DNA from: CAVVEQ01 sp963806635
GTDB taxonomy: Bacteria > Chloroflexota > Anaerolineae > Anaerolineales > Anaerolineaceae
Assembly: GCA_963806635.1 (NCBI GenBank)
Contig: CAWDZA010000015.1
Span: 1,575,967 to 1,639,966, forward strand
Reading direction: 5' to 3'
Length of the DNA: 64,000 nucleotides
The notes under the pieces are model-generated. The model was not told the origin of the DNA, made no database searches, and saw only the letters and a list, made by a program, of their open reading frames with translations. Of this stretch, positions 32,727 through 41,476 are shown piece by piece (the stretch's first letter is position 1; each line of letters begins with the position of its first letter). The position numbers and the translations under genes are program-made.

Positions 32727-35054
32727 TTACTTCGCGTTGCCCGTATCCACGATGAGTTCAGCAGGGGATTTCTTGCTCTGCAGGATGGCCCAGATCACCG
32801 CCACCAGCAGCAGGGCTGCCACAATGTATTCCGCGATGACGTTGTTCGCGTATCGCACGATCAGGGGCGCTGCCAGCAGGCTGATCAGATTGACCACCTT
32901 GATCATTGGGTTGAGCGCCGGACCGGCGGTGTCTTTTAGCGGATCGCCGACGGTATCACCCACCACACTGGCTTTGTGCCGTTCTGAACTTTTGCCGGTG
33001 TTGGCTTTGATGTTCACCGGTTCGTCTTCGATGGACTTCTTGGCATTATCCCAGGCGCCGCCGGCGTTGGCCATAAAGACCGCCAATAGCTGCCCGGAGA
33101 GGATCACCCCGGCCAGGAAACCACCCAGGGCTTCCACGCCGAACGCCAAACCGACCACCAGGGGGGTGATGGCGGCGATGATCGCCAGCGGAAGCAGTTC
33201 CTTCTGTGCCGAGCGGGTGGAGATGCCCACCACCTGGGCGTAATCCGGGGTCACCGTGCCTTCCATGATCCCGGGGATGCGGAACTGTCGTCTAACCTCT
33301 TCCACGATCTGCCCCGCCGCGCGGCTGACCGCGCGGATGGCGAAGGCGCTGAACAACCAGGGGATGGCTCCACCGATCAGGAAGCCGACGAAGATCATCG
33401 GGGCTGAGATGCGGATCGAATCCATCACCTCTACACCCATGGACGCCTGAACATGACTCACATCGGTGATGTAGGAAGCGAACAGGCTCACCGCCGCGAT
33501 GACAGCCGAGGCGATGGCCACACCCTTGGTGATGGCTTTGGTGGTGTTGCCCACCGCGTCCAGGTCTGCCATGATCTGACGGGCTTTCTTGGTCTCTTCA
33601 TCCTCCAAGCCATGCCAGGCCATCTCACCGATGCCATTGGCGTTATCAGCGATGGGTCCGTAGGAATCCATGGCCACATTGTTGCCCGTGTGGCTGAGCA
33701 TGCCGATGCCGATCATCGCGATCCCATAAAGGGTGTAAATGGGCGGCATGTCCCTGTAGAGGATCACTGCAAAAACGAAGGATAACCCAATGAGCAGGGT
33801 GGCCCACACGGCCGACTCCATCCCGAGTGAAAGCCCGGAGAGGATGGTGGTGGCGGAGCCAGTCTGGGTGGATTTGACCACTTCCTTCACCGGCGCGCGT
33901 TTGGTGGCCGTGAAGTAGGAGGTAAGCGGGTTGAACGCCACCGCCAGGCCCACGCCGATGGTGGTGAGCATCGCCAGACGCCAATCGTTGGCGTAGAGGA
34001 TGGCCACCAGGAAGGACCAGAACACCGTGTTGATGCTGGAAACTTCGTAGGAGCGGAACATGGATTCCTCGGCGTCGTGCGCGCGCAGGAATTTGACCGG
34101 GATCGATTCCCAGATCGGCACAGTGAAGGTGCCCAGGATCGAGCTGATCACCCCGATGGCGCGGATGACGAGCGGGTAGATGATCCATTTGATGCTGTGG
34201 GTCGGGTCCACTTCCATCAGCGCAAGACCCAGGATCAGCGCAGAAACGATGGTGACCTCGTAACTTTCGAAGATATCCGCAGCCATGCCGGCGCAGTCGC
34301 CCACGTTATCGCCCACCAGGTCGGCGATGACGGCCGCGTTGCGCGGGTCGTCTTCCGGAACGCCCACTTCCACCTTGCCCACCAGGTCGGCGCCCACATC
34401 TGCAGCCTTGGTGTAGATGCCGCCGCCCACGCGCATGAAGAGCGCCAGCAGCGTCCCACCGAAACCGAAACCGAGCAGCACGTCCGGGGCGGCCGGTCCG
34501 AAGATGATGAAGATCACAGTACCGCCCAGCAGCCCCAACCCATCGGTGAGCATGCCGGTGTAGGTGCCGGAGTAATAAGCGATGGAGAGGGCTTCATTGA
34601 AGCTGCGGCGGGAGGCAGAGGCGGCGCGCACATTGGCCTGGATGGCCATGCGCATGCCATATTGCCCCACGATCAGCGAGAAGCTTGCCCCGGCGATGAA
34701 TGCGAGCATTCTGCCCACCGCGATGATGGTGGTTGTGTTATCGGGGAACATCAGGGTCGCTTCTTCGGTCGGGGGAACCACATAGACGCTCAGGAAAAGC
34801 GCCACTGCCATGACTGCAATGAAGGGCAGAATGGTGCGCAGCTGTTTGGAAAGGTACGCATCAGCGCCTACGCGGATCGCGTTCCAAACTTCCTGCATTT
34901 TCTCGGTACCTTTATCTTTGGCGAGCACACCTTTTCTCAGCCAGGCGGCATAGATCAGGCTGACAAACGCGGTCACCAGCACAAGTACAATAGCGAGCTG
35001 TTCAAAATTATCCAGGCCCAGCCTTGAGCCCATTCCTAAAATGTCTAATTCCAT
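32727..35054 (-). CDS. hppA: Membrane-bound proton-pumping pyrophosphatase, K+-independent type
   Basis: The 775-residue protein has about 16 helices. It couples pyrophosphate hydrolysis to proton export. Gly-Ile-Tyr-Thr-Lys-Ala-Ala-Asp-Val-Gly-Ala-Asp-Leu-Val-Gly-Lys-Val-Glu is the catalytic Mg-PPi loop, followed by the Asp-Asp-Pro-Arg-Asn and Asp-Asn-Val-Gly-Asp-Cys-Ala-Gly motifs. In Val-Gly-Asn-Thr-Thr-Lys-Ala the Lys occupies the position that marks K+-independent enzymes (Ala in K+-dependent ones). The intact 2.3-kb frame shows that sequence quality is good here. It probably recovers energy from biosynthetic pyrophosphate. Confidence 0.93.
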   Translation of the reverse strand: MELDILGMGSRLGLDNFEQLAIVLVLVTAFVSLIYAAWLRKGVLAKDKGTEKMQEVWNAIRVGADAYLSKQLRTILPFIAVMAVALFLSVYVVPPTEEATLMFPDNTTTIIAVGRMLAFIAGASFSLIVGQYGMRMAIQANVRAASASRRSFNEALSIAYYSGTYTGMLTDGLGLLGGTVIFIIFGPAAPDVLLGFGFGGTLLALFMRVGGGIYTKAADVGADLVGKVEVGVPEDDPRNAAVIADLVGDNVGDCAGMAADIFESYEVTIVSALILGLALMEVDPTHSIKWIIYPLVIRAIGVISSILGTFTVPIWESIPVKFLRAHDAEESMFRSYEVSSINTVFWSFLVAILYANDWRLAMLTTIGVGLAVAFNPLTSYFTATKRAPVKEVVKSTQTGSATTILSGLSLGMESAVWATLLIGLSFVFAVILYRDMPPIYTLYGIAMIGIGMLSHTGNNVAMDSYGPIADNANGIGEMAWHGLEDEETKKARQIMADLDAVGNTTKAITKGVAIASAVIAAVSLFASYITDVSHVQASMGVEVMDSIRISAPMIFVGFLIGGAIPWLFSAFAIRAVSRAAGQIVEEVRRQFRIPGIMEGTVTPDYAQVVGISTRSAQKELLPLAIIAAITPLVVGLAFGVEALGGFLAGVILSGQLLAVFMANAGGAWDNAKKSIEDEPVNIKANTGKSSERHKASVVGDTVGDPLKDTAGPALNPMIKVVNLISLLAAPLIVRYANNVIAEYIVAALLLVAVIWAILQSKKSPAELIVDTGNAK

Positions 35055-35178
35055 CTCGGCTCCTTGATAAAAATTTTTACAGCCGGATCACACCTGCCTG
35101 ACAGATTCCCTGGGATTGGCGTTGGGTACCTGTGTGGGGAACGGAAAGCGCAAGGCGACCCGACTGAATCGTTTATCA

Positions 35179-35205
35179 AAATTCCGCGTTAAACCTGCGG
35201 AATTT
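35179..35205. other. 9-bp inverted repeat between pncB and hppA
   Basis: AAATTCCGC (35179-35187) and GCGGAATTT (35197-35205) are exact inverted repeats. The gap 35055-35261 must hold the hppA promoter and any pncB terminator; this palindrome could be either the terminator (weak T-run on the minus strand) or an operator. I see nothing else in the gap. Confidence 0.4.
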
Positions 35206-35261
35206 GACCGATTTTAATCGATTTTTAACCAAGCGGTAAGGGTTTGCTGCTTGATCCCCCG

Positions 35262-36605
35262 CTACCACACCCGTTCAAGATCAGGGTTTTCGCAGGCGCG
35301 TCTGCCCACCTTGGCCATGTCGATCCATTCCCCGCCCACCTTCACCCTAACCACGTCGGCGGTGAAATCAGTGACCGTGTTGGCGTGGTTATCGAAGAGG
35401 GAGGAACCCACAGCGTAAATATCCACCGGAACCTTGAGTTTTTCAAATCGTGCAATGCGCTCGGTATTGAACCCGCCCGAGACCACGATCTTCACCGCGC
35501 GGCAGAAGTTGCGGGCCCGCTCGCGCCACGCGCCGGGAATATCCCAGGATTCCCAGTCGTTATCCAGTGCGTTGCGCACATTGAAAACCAACCGCGGAGT
35601 CACCCCCAGGTCCAGAGTCGCATCCCCCAGCGGCGGTACAGAAACATCCCGCAGCGAGCCACCTGTATCCAGACGCACACCGAAAAGTTTAAAGCAATCC
35701 GCTTCTTCGGTCTTGCCTTCGTCCAAAAGCTGACTGTATTCATGGAACATAGCCCGGCAGACTTTCAGCGAATCCTGCACGCAATCGTTGTTGAAATCCA
35801 CCAGCGCGATGCGCGGAATGCTGGCCGGCAGCGTATGCGAGAAAGCCACCATCGCCCCCGCGGTATCCCCCATGAAGGTGGCGATGGCCGAGTGCGCCAC
35901 GGTTCCCCCGCCCATCCCGCCCCACCAGTCCCCCTGCGCATCGGTGGAGATGACCGGCCCGAGGGTTGAGGAGTGATCCAGGTTGAAGCGCTGCACGGCA
36001 ATGTTGTATGCGTATCCATCCCCGGCTTGCACTTCATGGATATCAAAACGGGCTGGGAAAAAGAGCATGGGTTTGCCGTGCGCGGCTACCAGTGTTTCCA
36101 GCACGTTCGTAGCCACCCGGCTGGCGCGGGTGAGGATGCCGAGGGTCGGCGTTTCCAGAATGGCAAAATCGCGGTAGCGCCCGCGAACCTTAAGTACGGG
36201 TTGGATGTGCTCGGGGTCGCCGTCATAATGCACCTTGCAGCCATCATGCACTGCCCACACCTGGAGCTTTTCGGAAGTATCCACAAATTGGTCATTCTGC
36301 CAGTAACCGGTGCAATGGCGCAGCATGGCCAGGGATTTATCCACCCCTACCACCAGGGTGGTGCCCGCCCGGCGGGTGAACCACTGCATCTCCACTTCCA
36401 GGTCACCGGGGTGGATCTTGGCTTCCTGTAAATGCTCCGGGATGCCCGGCCGGTTTCCTTCCAGGGTGGAACCTTCCGCCGAAAGGGCAGAGAGCATCAC
36501 GGCCACGTTCACAAAGTATTTATCGGTGTACCATCCCTGGCGCATGCGCTCGATATCCAGCTTAAAAGTGCTGTTTGTCAGGCGCTGGTGATCAAAGATG
36601 CTCAT
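35262..36605 (-). CDS. pncB: Nicotinate phosphoribosyltransferase
   Basis: The 447-residue enzyme makes nicotinate mononucleotide from nicotinate and PRPP in NAD salvage. Tyr-Thr-Asp-Lys-Tyr-Phe near 27 matches the usual substrate-binding Tyr region. The phosphate-binding part has Lys-Ile-Val-Val-Ser-Gly-Gly-Phe-Asn, Tyr-Ala-Val-Gly-Ser-Ser-Leu-Phe and Asp-Phe-Thr-Ala-Asp-Val-Val-Arg-Val. It resembles the archaeal-type NAPRTase family more than E. coli PncB by length and motifs. It starts 83 bases from the divergent small membrane protein gene. Confidence 0.82.
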   Translation of the reverse strand: MSIFDHQRLTNSTFKLDIERMRQGWYTDKYFVNVAVMLSALSAEGSTLEGNRPGIPEHLQEAKIHPGDLEVEMQWFTRRAGTTLVVGVDKSLAMLRHCTGYWQNDQFVDTSEKLQVWAVHDGCKVHYDGDPEHIQPVLKVRGRYRDFAILETPTLGILTRASRVATNVLETLVAAHGKPMLFFPARFDIHEVQAGDGYAYNIAVQRFNLDHSSTLGPVISTDAQGDWWGGMGGGTVAHSAIATFMGDTAGAMVAFSHTLPASIPRIALVDFNNDCVQDSLKVCRAMFHEYSQLLDEGKTEEADCFKLFGVRLDTGGSLRDVSVPPLGDATLDLGVTPRLVFNVRNALDNDWESWDIPGAWRERARNFCRAVKIVVSGGFNTERIARFEKLKVPVDIYAVGSSLFDNHANTVTDFTADVVRVKVGGEWIDMAKVGRRACENPDLERVW

Positions 36606-36688
36606 TCGTCCTCCAGAAACTCAGGCTGTTGGAATAATACACCATTAAATCGTTGCGAATAGTCCTGCGAATGGTTTAAAATGAAATT

Positions 36689-36925
36689 ATGGCAAATCTT
36701 GAAGTGGTTGCCCGCTGGGTGATGTTTTTCGGTATTGGGCTGCTGATCACCGGCGCGCTGCTTTGGGGGATCAGTAAGATCCCAGGCATCGAGAAGTTTC
36801 CTTCCGGCATGTTCACCTTCCAGGTGGGCAATGCAACTTGCTTCTTCCCCATCCTGCTCTCGATCGTCCTCAGCATTCTATTGACCATTGTTTTGAACGT
36901 GATCGTAAAAATGATGAACCGCTGA
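36689..36925 (+). CDS. DUF2905-family small membrane protein
   Basis: The 78-residue protein has two helices (about 8-28 and 52-75), with Lys-Ile-Pro-Gly-Ile-Glu-Lys-Phe-Pro-Ser-Gly-Met-Phe-Thr-Phe between them. Ile-Pro-x-Leu/Ile-Glu-x-Leu/Phe-Pro-Gly/Ser-Asp/Gly is the DUF2905 loop. TAAAAT lies shortly upstream at about 36676. Function unknown. Confidence 0.75.
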   Translation: MANLEVVARWVMFFGIGLLITGALLWGISKIPGIEKFPSGMFTFQVGNATCFFPILLSIVLSILLTIVLNVIVKMMNR

Positions 36926-36955
36926 TTTCTCTGCCTTCATTCCTTAACCAACCAA

Positions 36956-37372
36956 TCAGCCATTCAACGATTCAACAATCTTATACTCCCACGTGATCTC
37001 GGCCACTCCTCGCAGGGTGGCTGCCACCGAACAGTATTTATCCTGCGAAAGCTGAATGGCTTTTTCGGCATCCTTTTTGGATATTCCAGAACCTGTGATC
37101 GTATAAGTCAAGTGGATCGCGCGGAAGGTCCAGGGCGGTTCCTTGTCCTGTTCCGCGCTTACAGCCACATCCAGCCCGCGCAGGTCCAGTTTCTTCTTCA
37201 TAAGGATCTCGACCACGTCCACAGAAGTGCAGGATGCCAGCCCCACCAGGATCAGATCGGAAGGCTTCATCCCAATGCCCTCATCCGGCGTGGAAAGCAC
37301 CACGGAGTGATTGGTGGAATCCGTCCCGACAAATTTCTTGCCCCCGATCCAGCTCACATTCGCTTTTGCCAT
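36956..37372 (-). CDS. OsmC/Ohr-family protein
   Basis: The 138-residue protein has two redox Cys: Leu-Ala-Ser-Cys-Thr-Ser-Val-Asp-Val (about 48) and Lys-Tyr-Cys-Ser-Val-Ala-Ala-Thr-Leu (about 111). These act as peroxidatic and resolving Cys in OsmC/Ohr hydroperoxide reductases. Arg-Gly and Glu positions typical of the active site cannot be checked without alignment; it looks closer to the YhfA-like OsmC subgroup. It is divergent from lexA. Confidence 0.82.
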   Translation of the reverse strand: MAKANVSWIGGKKFVGTDSTNHSVVLSTPDEGIGMKPSDLILVGLASCTSVDVVEILMKKKLDLRGLDVAVSAEQDKEPPWTFRAIHLTYTITGSGISKKDAEKAIQLSQDKYCSVAATLRGVAEITWEYKIVESLNG

Positions 37373-37500
37373 TAGGTTGCTCCAATTTATTAAACGATTT
37401 AAATGAATTATACCGACCTTATTTCCCGCTCCAGATGGGTTGCGTGTTTTTCAGGTTTGACGATAATTATTCCATGGATTTCACCCAATCGAAAACCTTA

Positions 37501-37529
37501 TTGACAGAACGTTTGTTCTTATATATAAT
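37501..37529 (+). promoter_or_regulatory. lexA promoter with SOS box in the spacer
   Basis: TTGACA (37501-37506), 17 bases, TATAAT (37524-37529). The spacer contains GAACGTTTGTTC (37507-37518), an exact GAAC-N4-GTTC box of the Gram-positive type. LexA bound there would block polymerase, so lexA represses itself. A further GAAC-containing half site follows at about 37531. Confidence 0.88.
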
Positions 37530-37567
37530 AGAACAAATAATCGAAAGGTGATCGTGAGGAGGATGGC

Positions 37568-38239
37568 ATGACACGCGACAGAGAGATGGAGGAAAGGCTT
37601 CACCGCATCCTGGAATTTTTAAGCAGCTTCCAGGAAAAATCGGGGTATTCCCCCTCCATCCGGGAAATCGGGGATAAGATCGGCGTCAAATCCACCTCGC
37701 TTGTGGATTTCTACCTGGAAAAACTCGAAGCTCGCGGAGCCATCGTCCGCGATAAGCACATCTCGCGCTCGATCCGCGTCCTTTCCAACTCCCTTAAGGA
37801 AGTCTTCCGCATCCCGGTTTTGGGGCGCATCGTCGCCGGCGAGCCCATCCCCGTTCCGGGTTCCGACCTGGATTATTTCAACTCCGAAGATTCGGTGGAG
37901 ATCGCCTCCAGCATCCTGCCCTCGCGCGAGCGAGCTGAGGACCTTTTCGCCTTGCAGGTGCAGGGCAACTCCATGGTGGATGCCATGGTCAACGACGGTG
38001 ATATCGTCATCATGAAGCCAACCCGGATCGCCGAAAATGGCGATATGGTTGCCGTCTGGCTGCCGGACCGGGATGAAACCACCCTGAAATACTTCTATAA
38101 AGAAGGCGATCGTTACCGCCTCCAGCCCGCCAATCCCACCATGGCACCTATCTTCATTGAGCGCTCCCGCCCGCTGGAGATCATGGGTAAGGTCGTCATG
38201 GTCCTCCGCCAGGTACACCCGGCTCCGCTGGCCGCCTGA
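37568..38239 (+). CDS. lexA: SOS repressor LexA
   Basis: The 223-residue protein has an N-terminal winged helix (about 1-75) with Ser-Gly-Tyr-Ser-Pro-Ser-Ile-Arg-Glu-Ile. The autocleavage bond is Ala90-Gly91 in Arg-Ile-Val-Ala-Gly-Glu-Pro; the catalytic pair is Ser135 (Gly-Asn-Ser-Met) and Lys174 (Thr-Leu-Lys-Tyr). RecA filaments trigger self-cleavage and induce repair genes. GAGGA lies just before the start. The recognition helix region Thr-Ser-Leu-Val-Asp-Phe-Tyr-Leu fits the GAAC-N4-GTTC box seen upstream. It is not followed by repair genes here. Confidence 0.93.
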   Translation: MTRDREMEERLHRILEFLSSFQEKSGYSPSIREIGDKIGVKSTSLVDFYLEKLEARGAIVRDKHISRSIRVLSNSLKEVFRIPVLGRIVAGEPIPVPGSDLDYFNSEDSVEIASSILPSRERAEDLFALQVQGNSMVDAMVNDGDIVIMKPTRIAENGDMVAVWLPDRDETTLKYFYKEGDRYRLQPANPTMAPIFIERSRPLEIMGKVVMVLRQVHPAPLAA

Positions 38240-38332
38240 TTTTTCGCCACACCCAACACTGCCATCCAAACCTTTTTGAATTAATCGTAGATTATTGGTA
38301 TCCGGTGATTTCTTTTCATCCCTGGAGGAGAA

Positions 38333-38911
38333 ATGAGTGATACCCTGCATAATGAAATTTATGCCTCACAAAATCAAAAGCCAACGGATGAGTTACTGGA
38401 TATTTGGAGGACGAATAACCGCCTCGAATGGACCGATGCCACATTTGACGTCATTCAGGAAATATTAAAGGATCGGGGGCTTGATATCCCGCGCCAGAAT
38501 GAGCCAATCCGGAGTAAGCCCAAGCCTGCCCCTCCGGAAATCACTTATATGGGTTTTGTTGGTTTTTATTTTTCCGCCACCGGACGCGTGGGGCTGGGCA
38601 CCTATTGGCTGCTGGGGGTTCTTCCTTATTTCGTTCTTACCGTTGCTGCGCGGGTTTTGGCTGACTTGATCTTGAATGACTGGTTCCTGGAGGGATCCGC
38701 CCTTTATTTAATCGCCCTTCTACTCTTTCAGCTATTCTTTTTATGGTGCTTTATCGCCATGACCATAAAACGGTGCCATGACCGGGATAAATCCGGTTGG
38801 TTCATTCTGATAAATTTGATCCCCTTTATCGGGGGAATTTGGTTTTTTATCGAGACCTGTTGTATTCCCGGGACGAAAGGTCCCAACCAATTCGGGACGA
38901 AAAGTTTTTAA
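38333..38911 (+). CDS. DUF805-family membrane protein
   Basis: The protein has 192 residues. A soluble N-terminal part (1-75) has Asp-Glu-Leu-Leu-Asp-Ile-Trp and Asp-Val-Ile-Gln-Glu-Ile-Leu-Lys-Asp-Arg-Gly, as in zinc-ribbon-like or DUF2007-type tails. The DUF805 region follows: Ser-Ala-Thr-Gly-Arg-Val-Gly-Leu-Gly-Thr-Tyr-Trp-Leu, Lys-Arg-Cys-His-Asp-Arg-Asp-Lys-Ser-Gly-Trp and Gly-Thr-Lys-Gly-Pro-Asn-Gln-Phe-Gly. SD GGAGGAG lies 6 bases upstream. Function unknown. It shares a terminator with rplL. Confidence 0.78.
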   Translation: MSDTLHNEIYASQNQKPTDELLDIWRTNNRLEWTDATFDVIQEILKDRGLDIPRQNEPIRSKPKPAPPEITYMGFVGFYFSATGRVGLGTYWLLGVLPYFVLTVAARVLADLILNDWFLEGSALYLIALLLFQLFFLWCFIAMTIKRCHDRDKSGWFILINLIPFIGGIWFFIETCCIPGTKGPNQFGTKSF

Positions 38912-38934
38912 CCATTGAACCATTTTGGGAATAA

Positions 38935-38963
38935 AAAAAGAGACGCTCTGCGCGTCTCTTTTT
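38935..38963. terminator. Bidirectional terminator between DUF805 gene and rplL
   Basis: AAAAAGAGACGC (38935-38946) pairs with GCGTCTCTTTTT (38952-38963), giving T-runs on both strands. It ends the long ribosomal protein operon; no rpoB follows, unlike in many bacteria. Confidence 0.9.
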
Positions 38964-38976
38964 GGGTTTCTAAGAA

Positions 38977-39354
38977 CTAGGCAACTTCCACAACGCCGCC
39001 AGCGGCTTCGATCTTGCTCTTGGCATCCGCAGCAGCAGCCTTGGCAACACCGGTCAGCACCTTTGCGCCTGCGGTCTCGGCCATGGTCTTGGCTTCCACC
39101 AGGCCCAGGTTGGTGAGCTGGCGAATGACCTTGATGACCTCGATCTTCTTGGGACCGGCATCCTTAAGGACAACGTCGAACTCGGTCTTTTCTTCAACGG
39201 GTTCAGCCGAAGCTCCACCACCAGCGGGGGCAGCCACAGCCACAGCGGCAGCGGCGGAAACGCCCCATTTTTCTTCCAGGGCTTTCACCAGTTCAGCGGC
39301 TTCCAGAACAGAGAGCTTGCTCAGTTCTTCAACCAATTTTTCTAAATCAGCCAT
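38977..39354 (-). CDS. rplL: Ribosomal protein L7/L12
   Basis: The 125-residue stalk protein has an N-terminal dimerisation helix (Leu-Glu-Lys-Leu-Val-Glu-Glu-Leu-Ser), an Ala/Gly-rich hinge (about 33-50) and a C-terminal factor-binding domain with Glu-Lys-Thr-Glu-Phe-Asp-Val-Val-Leu and Lys-Ile-Glu-Val-Ile-Lys-Val-Ile-Arg. It binds L10 in multiple dimers and recruits translation GTPases. It follows rplJ. Confidence 0.95.
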   Translation of the reverse strand: MADLEKLVEELSKLSVLEAAELVKALEEKWGVSAAAAVAVAAPAGGGASAEPVEEKTEFDVVLKDAGPKKIEVIKVIRQLTNLGLVEAKTMAETAGAKVLTGVAKAAAADAKSKIEAAGGVVEVA

Positions 39355-39453
39355 CTTATTACTCCTTCATTTTCTTTCGTTCAACAAATTTTCCATTGTT
39401 GATTGTTTAAGGATGATCGGATCTTCCTATCAACCAATCAACATCCAATCATC

Positions 39454-39981
39454 CTAGGCAGCCACAGACTGTTCGGAATGCGCCTTGATGACGTACGCCA
39501 TCCGGCGGGCAGGTTCGGCAAGGGTGCGGACGAGCTGCGTGGCAGGCGTATTGAGCAAGCCCATCAAGCGCGCGCGCATCACGGGCAGGGCGGGCAGATC
39601 GGCCAGTGCTTTCACCTGGCTGGCGCTCAGCAGATCCTTGCCCAGGTAACCACCTTTAAGCGCGAACCTCTCGGACTGCTTGGTGGCAACCTCGCTCAGG
39701 ACTTTCGCCAGCGCGGGGGGGTCGCTGAACGCGAACCCGACCAGGGATGTGCCCTCAAATGCGTCGCTCTGGGGCAGTCCGGCTTCATTGATCGAACGGC
39801 TGATAAGCGTATTTTTAACCACGTGCAGCTCACCGCCAGCCTCGCGTGCTTTCGCGCGCAGGTTTTCGATCTCTTTTACGGTAACTGAAGTAAAGGACGC
39901 TGCAAATACCGCCTGGCTTTGTTCCAGCCATTGGGAGTATTGCACCTGCAATTCAGCTTTATGCTTCTTTGAAAATGCCAA
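39454..39981 (-). CDS. rplJ: Ribosomal protein L10
   Basis: The 175-residue protein begins Ala-Phe-Ser-Lys-Lys-His-Lys-Ala-Glu and has the L10 core Ser-Val-Thr-Val-Lys-Glu-Ile-Glu-Asn-Leu-Arg, Val-Val-Lys-Asn-Thr-Leu and a C-terminal helix that carries L7/L12. The start codon is TTG (39981), fixed by GGAGG 8 bases upstream on the minus strand; a weak start can help keep L10 in balance. It is preceded by a 230-base leader. Confidence 0.93.
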   Translation of the reverse strand: MAFSKKHKAELQVQYSQWLEQSQAVFAASFTSVTVKEIENLRAKAREAGGELHVVKNTLISRSINEAGLPQSDAFEGTSLVGFAFSDPPALAKVLSEVATKQSERFALKGGYLGKDLLSASQVKALADLPALPVMRARLMGLLNTPATQLVRTLAEPARRMAYVIKAHSEQSVAA

Positions 39982-40212
39982 TGAATTTCACCTCCTTTCC
40001 TCAAATTTAAAAAATCTTTGCCTGTAAAGACAGGCAAAGACATGTTTCCGTTTCAGGAATCATTGCGCCTAAGCGCTATTGTCTTCACCTGGGCAGGAAA
40101 TTAAGCCATCTCTGGCACCGGCCGTCTTCGGCGATCGCCCCCATCTGGAGGCGGGCATTATTTTACTTGAAAAATGTTTTCCGGGCAAGGAACTTCCTCA
40201 CCCGGATAGATC
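39982..40212 (-). promoter_or_regulatory. L10 leader with attenuator hairpin
   Basis: This is the 231-base gap between rplA and rplJ on the minus strand. Near its end CTTTGCCTG (plus 40016-40024) pairs with CAGGCAAAG (40031-40039), followed on the minus strand by ATTTTTT. That is an intrinsic terminator just before the rplJ SD. Upstream lie GC-rich paired segments (for example CCGGCCGTCTTCGGCGATCG). Known L10(L12) leaders bind the L10-L12 complex to control this pair; here the attenuator suggests transcriptional control. A promoter within cannot be excluded. Confidence 0.7.
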
Positions 40213-40932
40213 TTATTCTTTTACGTTCATCGTCTGGGCGGCGTTCGCGTCCACTTTGACGCCGGGGCCCATCGTGGAGGCCAGGGTGATCCGTTTGATA
40301 TAGATACCTTTTGCAGCCGAGGGTTTCGCTTTTTTGATCGCGTCCATCAGCGCTGCCAGGTTATCGTAGAGCTTATCCACTTCAAACGAGACCTTGCCCA
40401 CAGCTACGTGCACGTTGGATGTCTTATCCAGGCGGAATTCCACACGCCCGGCTTTGGATTCTTCGATCACGCGCGGTAGGTCCTGGGCATCCACAACCGT
40501 GCCCGCTTTGGGGTTGGGCATCAGTCCGCGCGGACCCAGCACACGCCCCAGCTTGCCAGCCTTGCCCATCATGTCCGGCGTGGCGATGGCCACGTCGAAA
40601 TCGGTAAAGCCGTTCTGGATCTTGGTGATCCACTCATCGCTGTCGGCCACATAATCGGCTCCCGCTTCCTGGGCCTTGGTGGCGCCGTCGCCCTGGGCGA
40701 AGACCAGCACGCGCACTTTCTTGCCCAGCCCGTGGGGCAGAACCACCACGTCGCGTAACTGCTGATCCGCCTGGCGTGGATCCAGCCCCATGCGCATGTG
40801 CACTTCCACCGTGCCGTCGAACTTGGAGGTGGAGGTTTCCTTCACCAGGGTTAGCGCCTGGAGGGGTTCGTAAAAGGTGTCTTTCTCGATTTTGGCAATT
40901 GCTGCCTGGTATTTCTTTCCGTGTTTAGCCAT
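40213..40932 (-). CDS. rplA: Ribosomal protein L1
   Basis: The 239-residue protein begins Ala-Lys-His-Gly-Lys-Lys-Tyr and contains Gly-Leu-Asp-Pro-Arg-Gln-Ala-Asp-Gln-Gln, Leu-Gly-Pro-Arg-Gly-Leu-Met-Pro-Asn-Pro-Lys-Ala-Gly-Thr-Val and the C-terminal Thr-Met-Gly-Pro-Gly-Val. It forms the L1 stalk and often represses its own operon. It follows rplK by 45 bases. Confidence 0.95.
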   Translation of the reverse strand: MAKHGKKYQAAIAKIEKDTFYEPLQALTLVKETSTSKFDGTVEVHMRMGLDPRQADQQLRDVVVLPHGLGKKVRVLVFAQGDGATKAQEAGADYVADSDEWITKIQNGFTDFDVAIATPDMMGKAGKLGRVLGPRGLMPNPKAGTVVDAQDLPRVIEESKAGRVEFRLDKTSNVHVAVGKVSFEVDKLYDNLAALMDAIKKAKPSAAKGIYIKRITLASTMGPGVKVDANAAQTMNVKE

Positions 40933-40977
40933 TGTTTCTCCTAAGTGGTCTTAGCGGGCGTTATCGCCCTCCCACGA

Positions 40978-41403
40978 TCAATCCACGACGGTGATTCCCA
41001 TATTGCGGGCGGTGCCTTCAATTTGAAGCATAGCGCCTTCGACGTCAATGGCGTTCATGTCCTTGGCCTTCAACTCCGCGATCTGGCGGATCTGAGCCTT
41101 GGTCACTTTGCCCACCTTGTTGCGGTTGGGGACATCGGATCCTTTTTCAACGCCAGCAGCCTTCTTAAGCAGTTCAGCAGCCGGAGGTGATTTGAGGATA
41201 AAGGTGAACGACCCATCGGTATAGACGCTGATCTCGGCCGGGATGATTTCTCCGACCTGATTCTGCGTGCGGGCGTTGTATTCCTTGCAGAACGCCATGA
41301 TGTTGATGCCATGCCCGGCCAGGGCCGGACCGATGGGGGGTGCAGGGTTGGCTTTACCAGCCGGTATCTGCAGACGGACGACAGTTTTAAGTTTCTTTGC
41401 CAC
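40978..41403 (-). CDS. rplK: Ribosomal protein L11
   Basis: The 141-residue protein has Leu-Gln-Ile-Pro-Ala-Gly-Lys-Ala-Asn-Pro-Ala-Pro-Pro-Ile-Gly-Pro-Ala-Leu-Ala-Gly near the start and Ala-Lys-Asp-Met-Asn-Ala near the end. It binds the GTPase-associated region of 23S rRNA with the L10-L12 stalk. It lies about 70 bases after nusG. Confidence 0.95.
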   Translation of the reverse strand: MAKKLKTVVRLQIPAGKANPAPPIGPALAGHGINIMAFCKEYNARTQNQVGEIIPAEISVYTDGSFTFILKSPPAAELLKKAAGVEKGSDVPNRNKVGKVTKAQIRQIAELKAKDMNAIDVEGAMLQIEGTARNMGITVVD

Positions 41404-41476
41404 GTTTCACTCCTTGGTGGTGTTAGCGGGTGATAGGGGAGCACCCTCCCACATTAAGACCCAAAGGGGTCAATGC

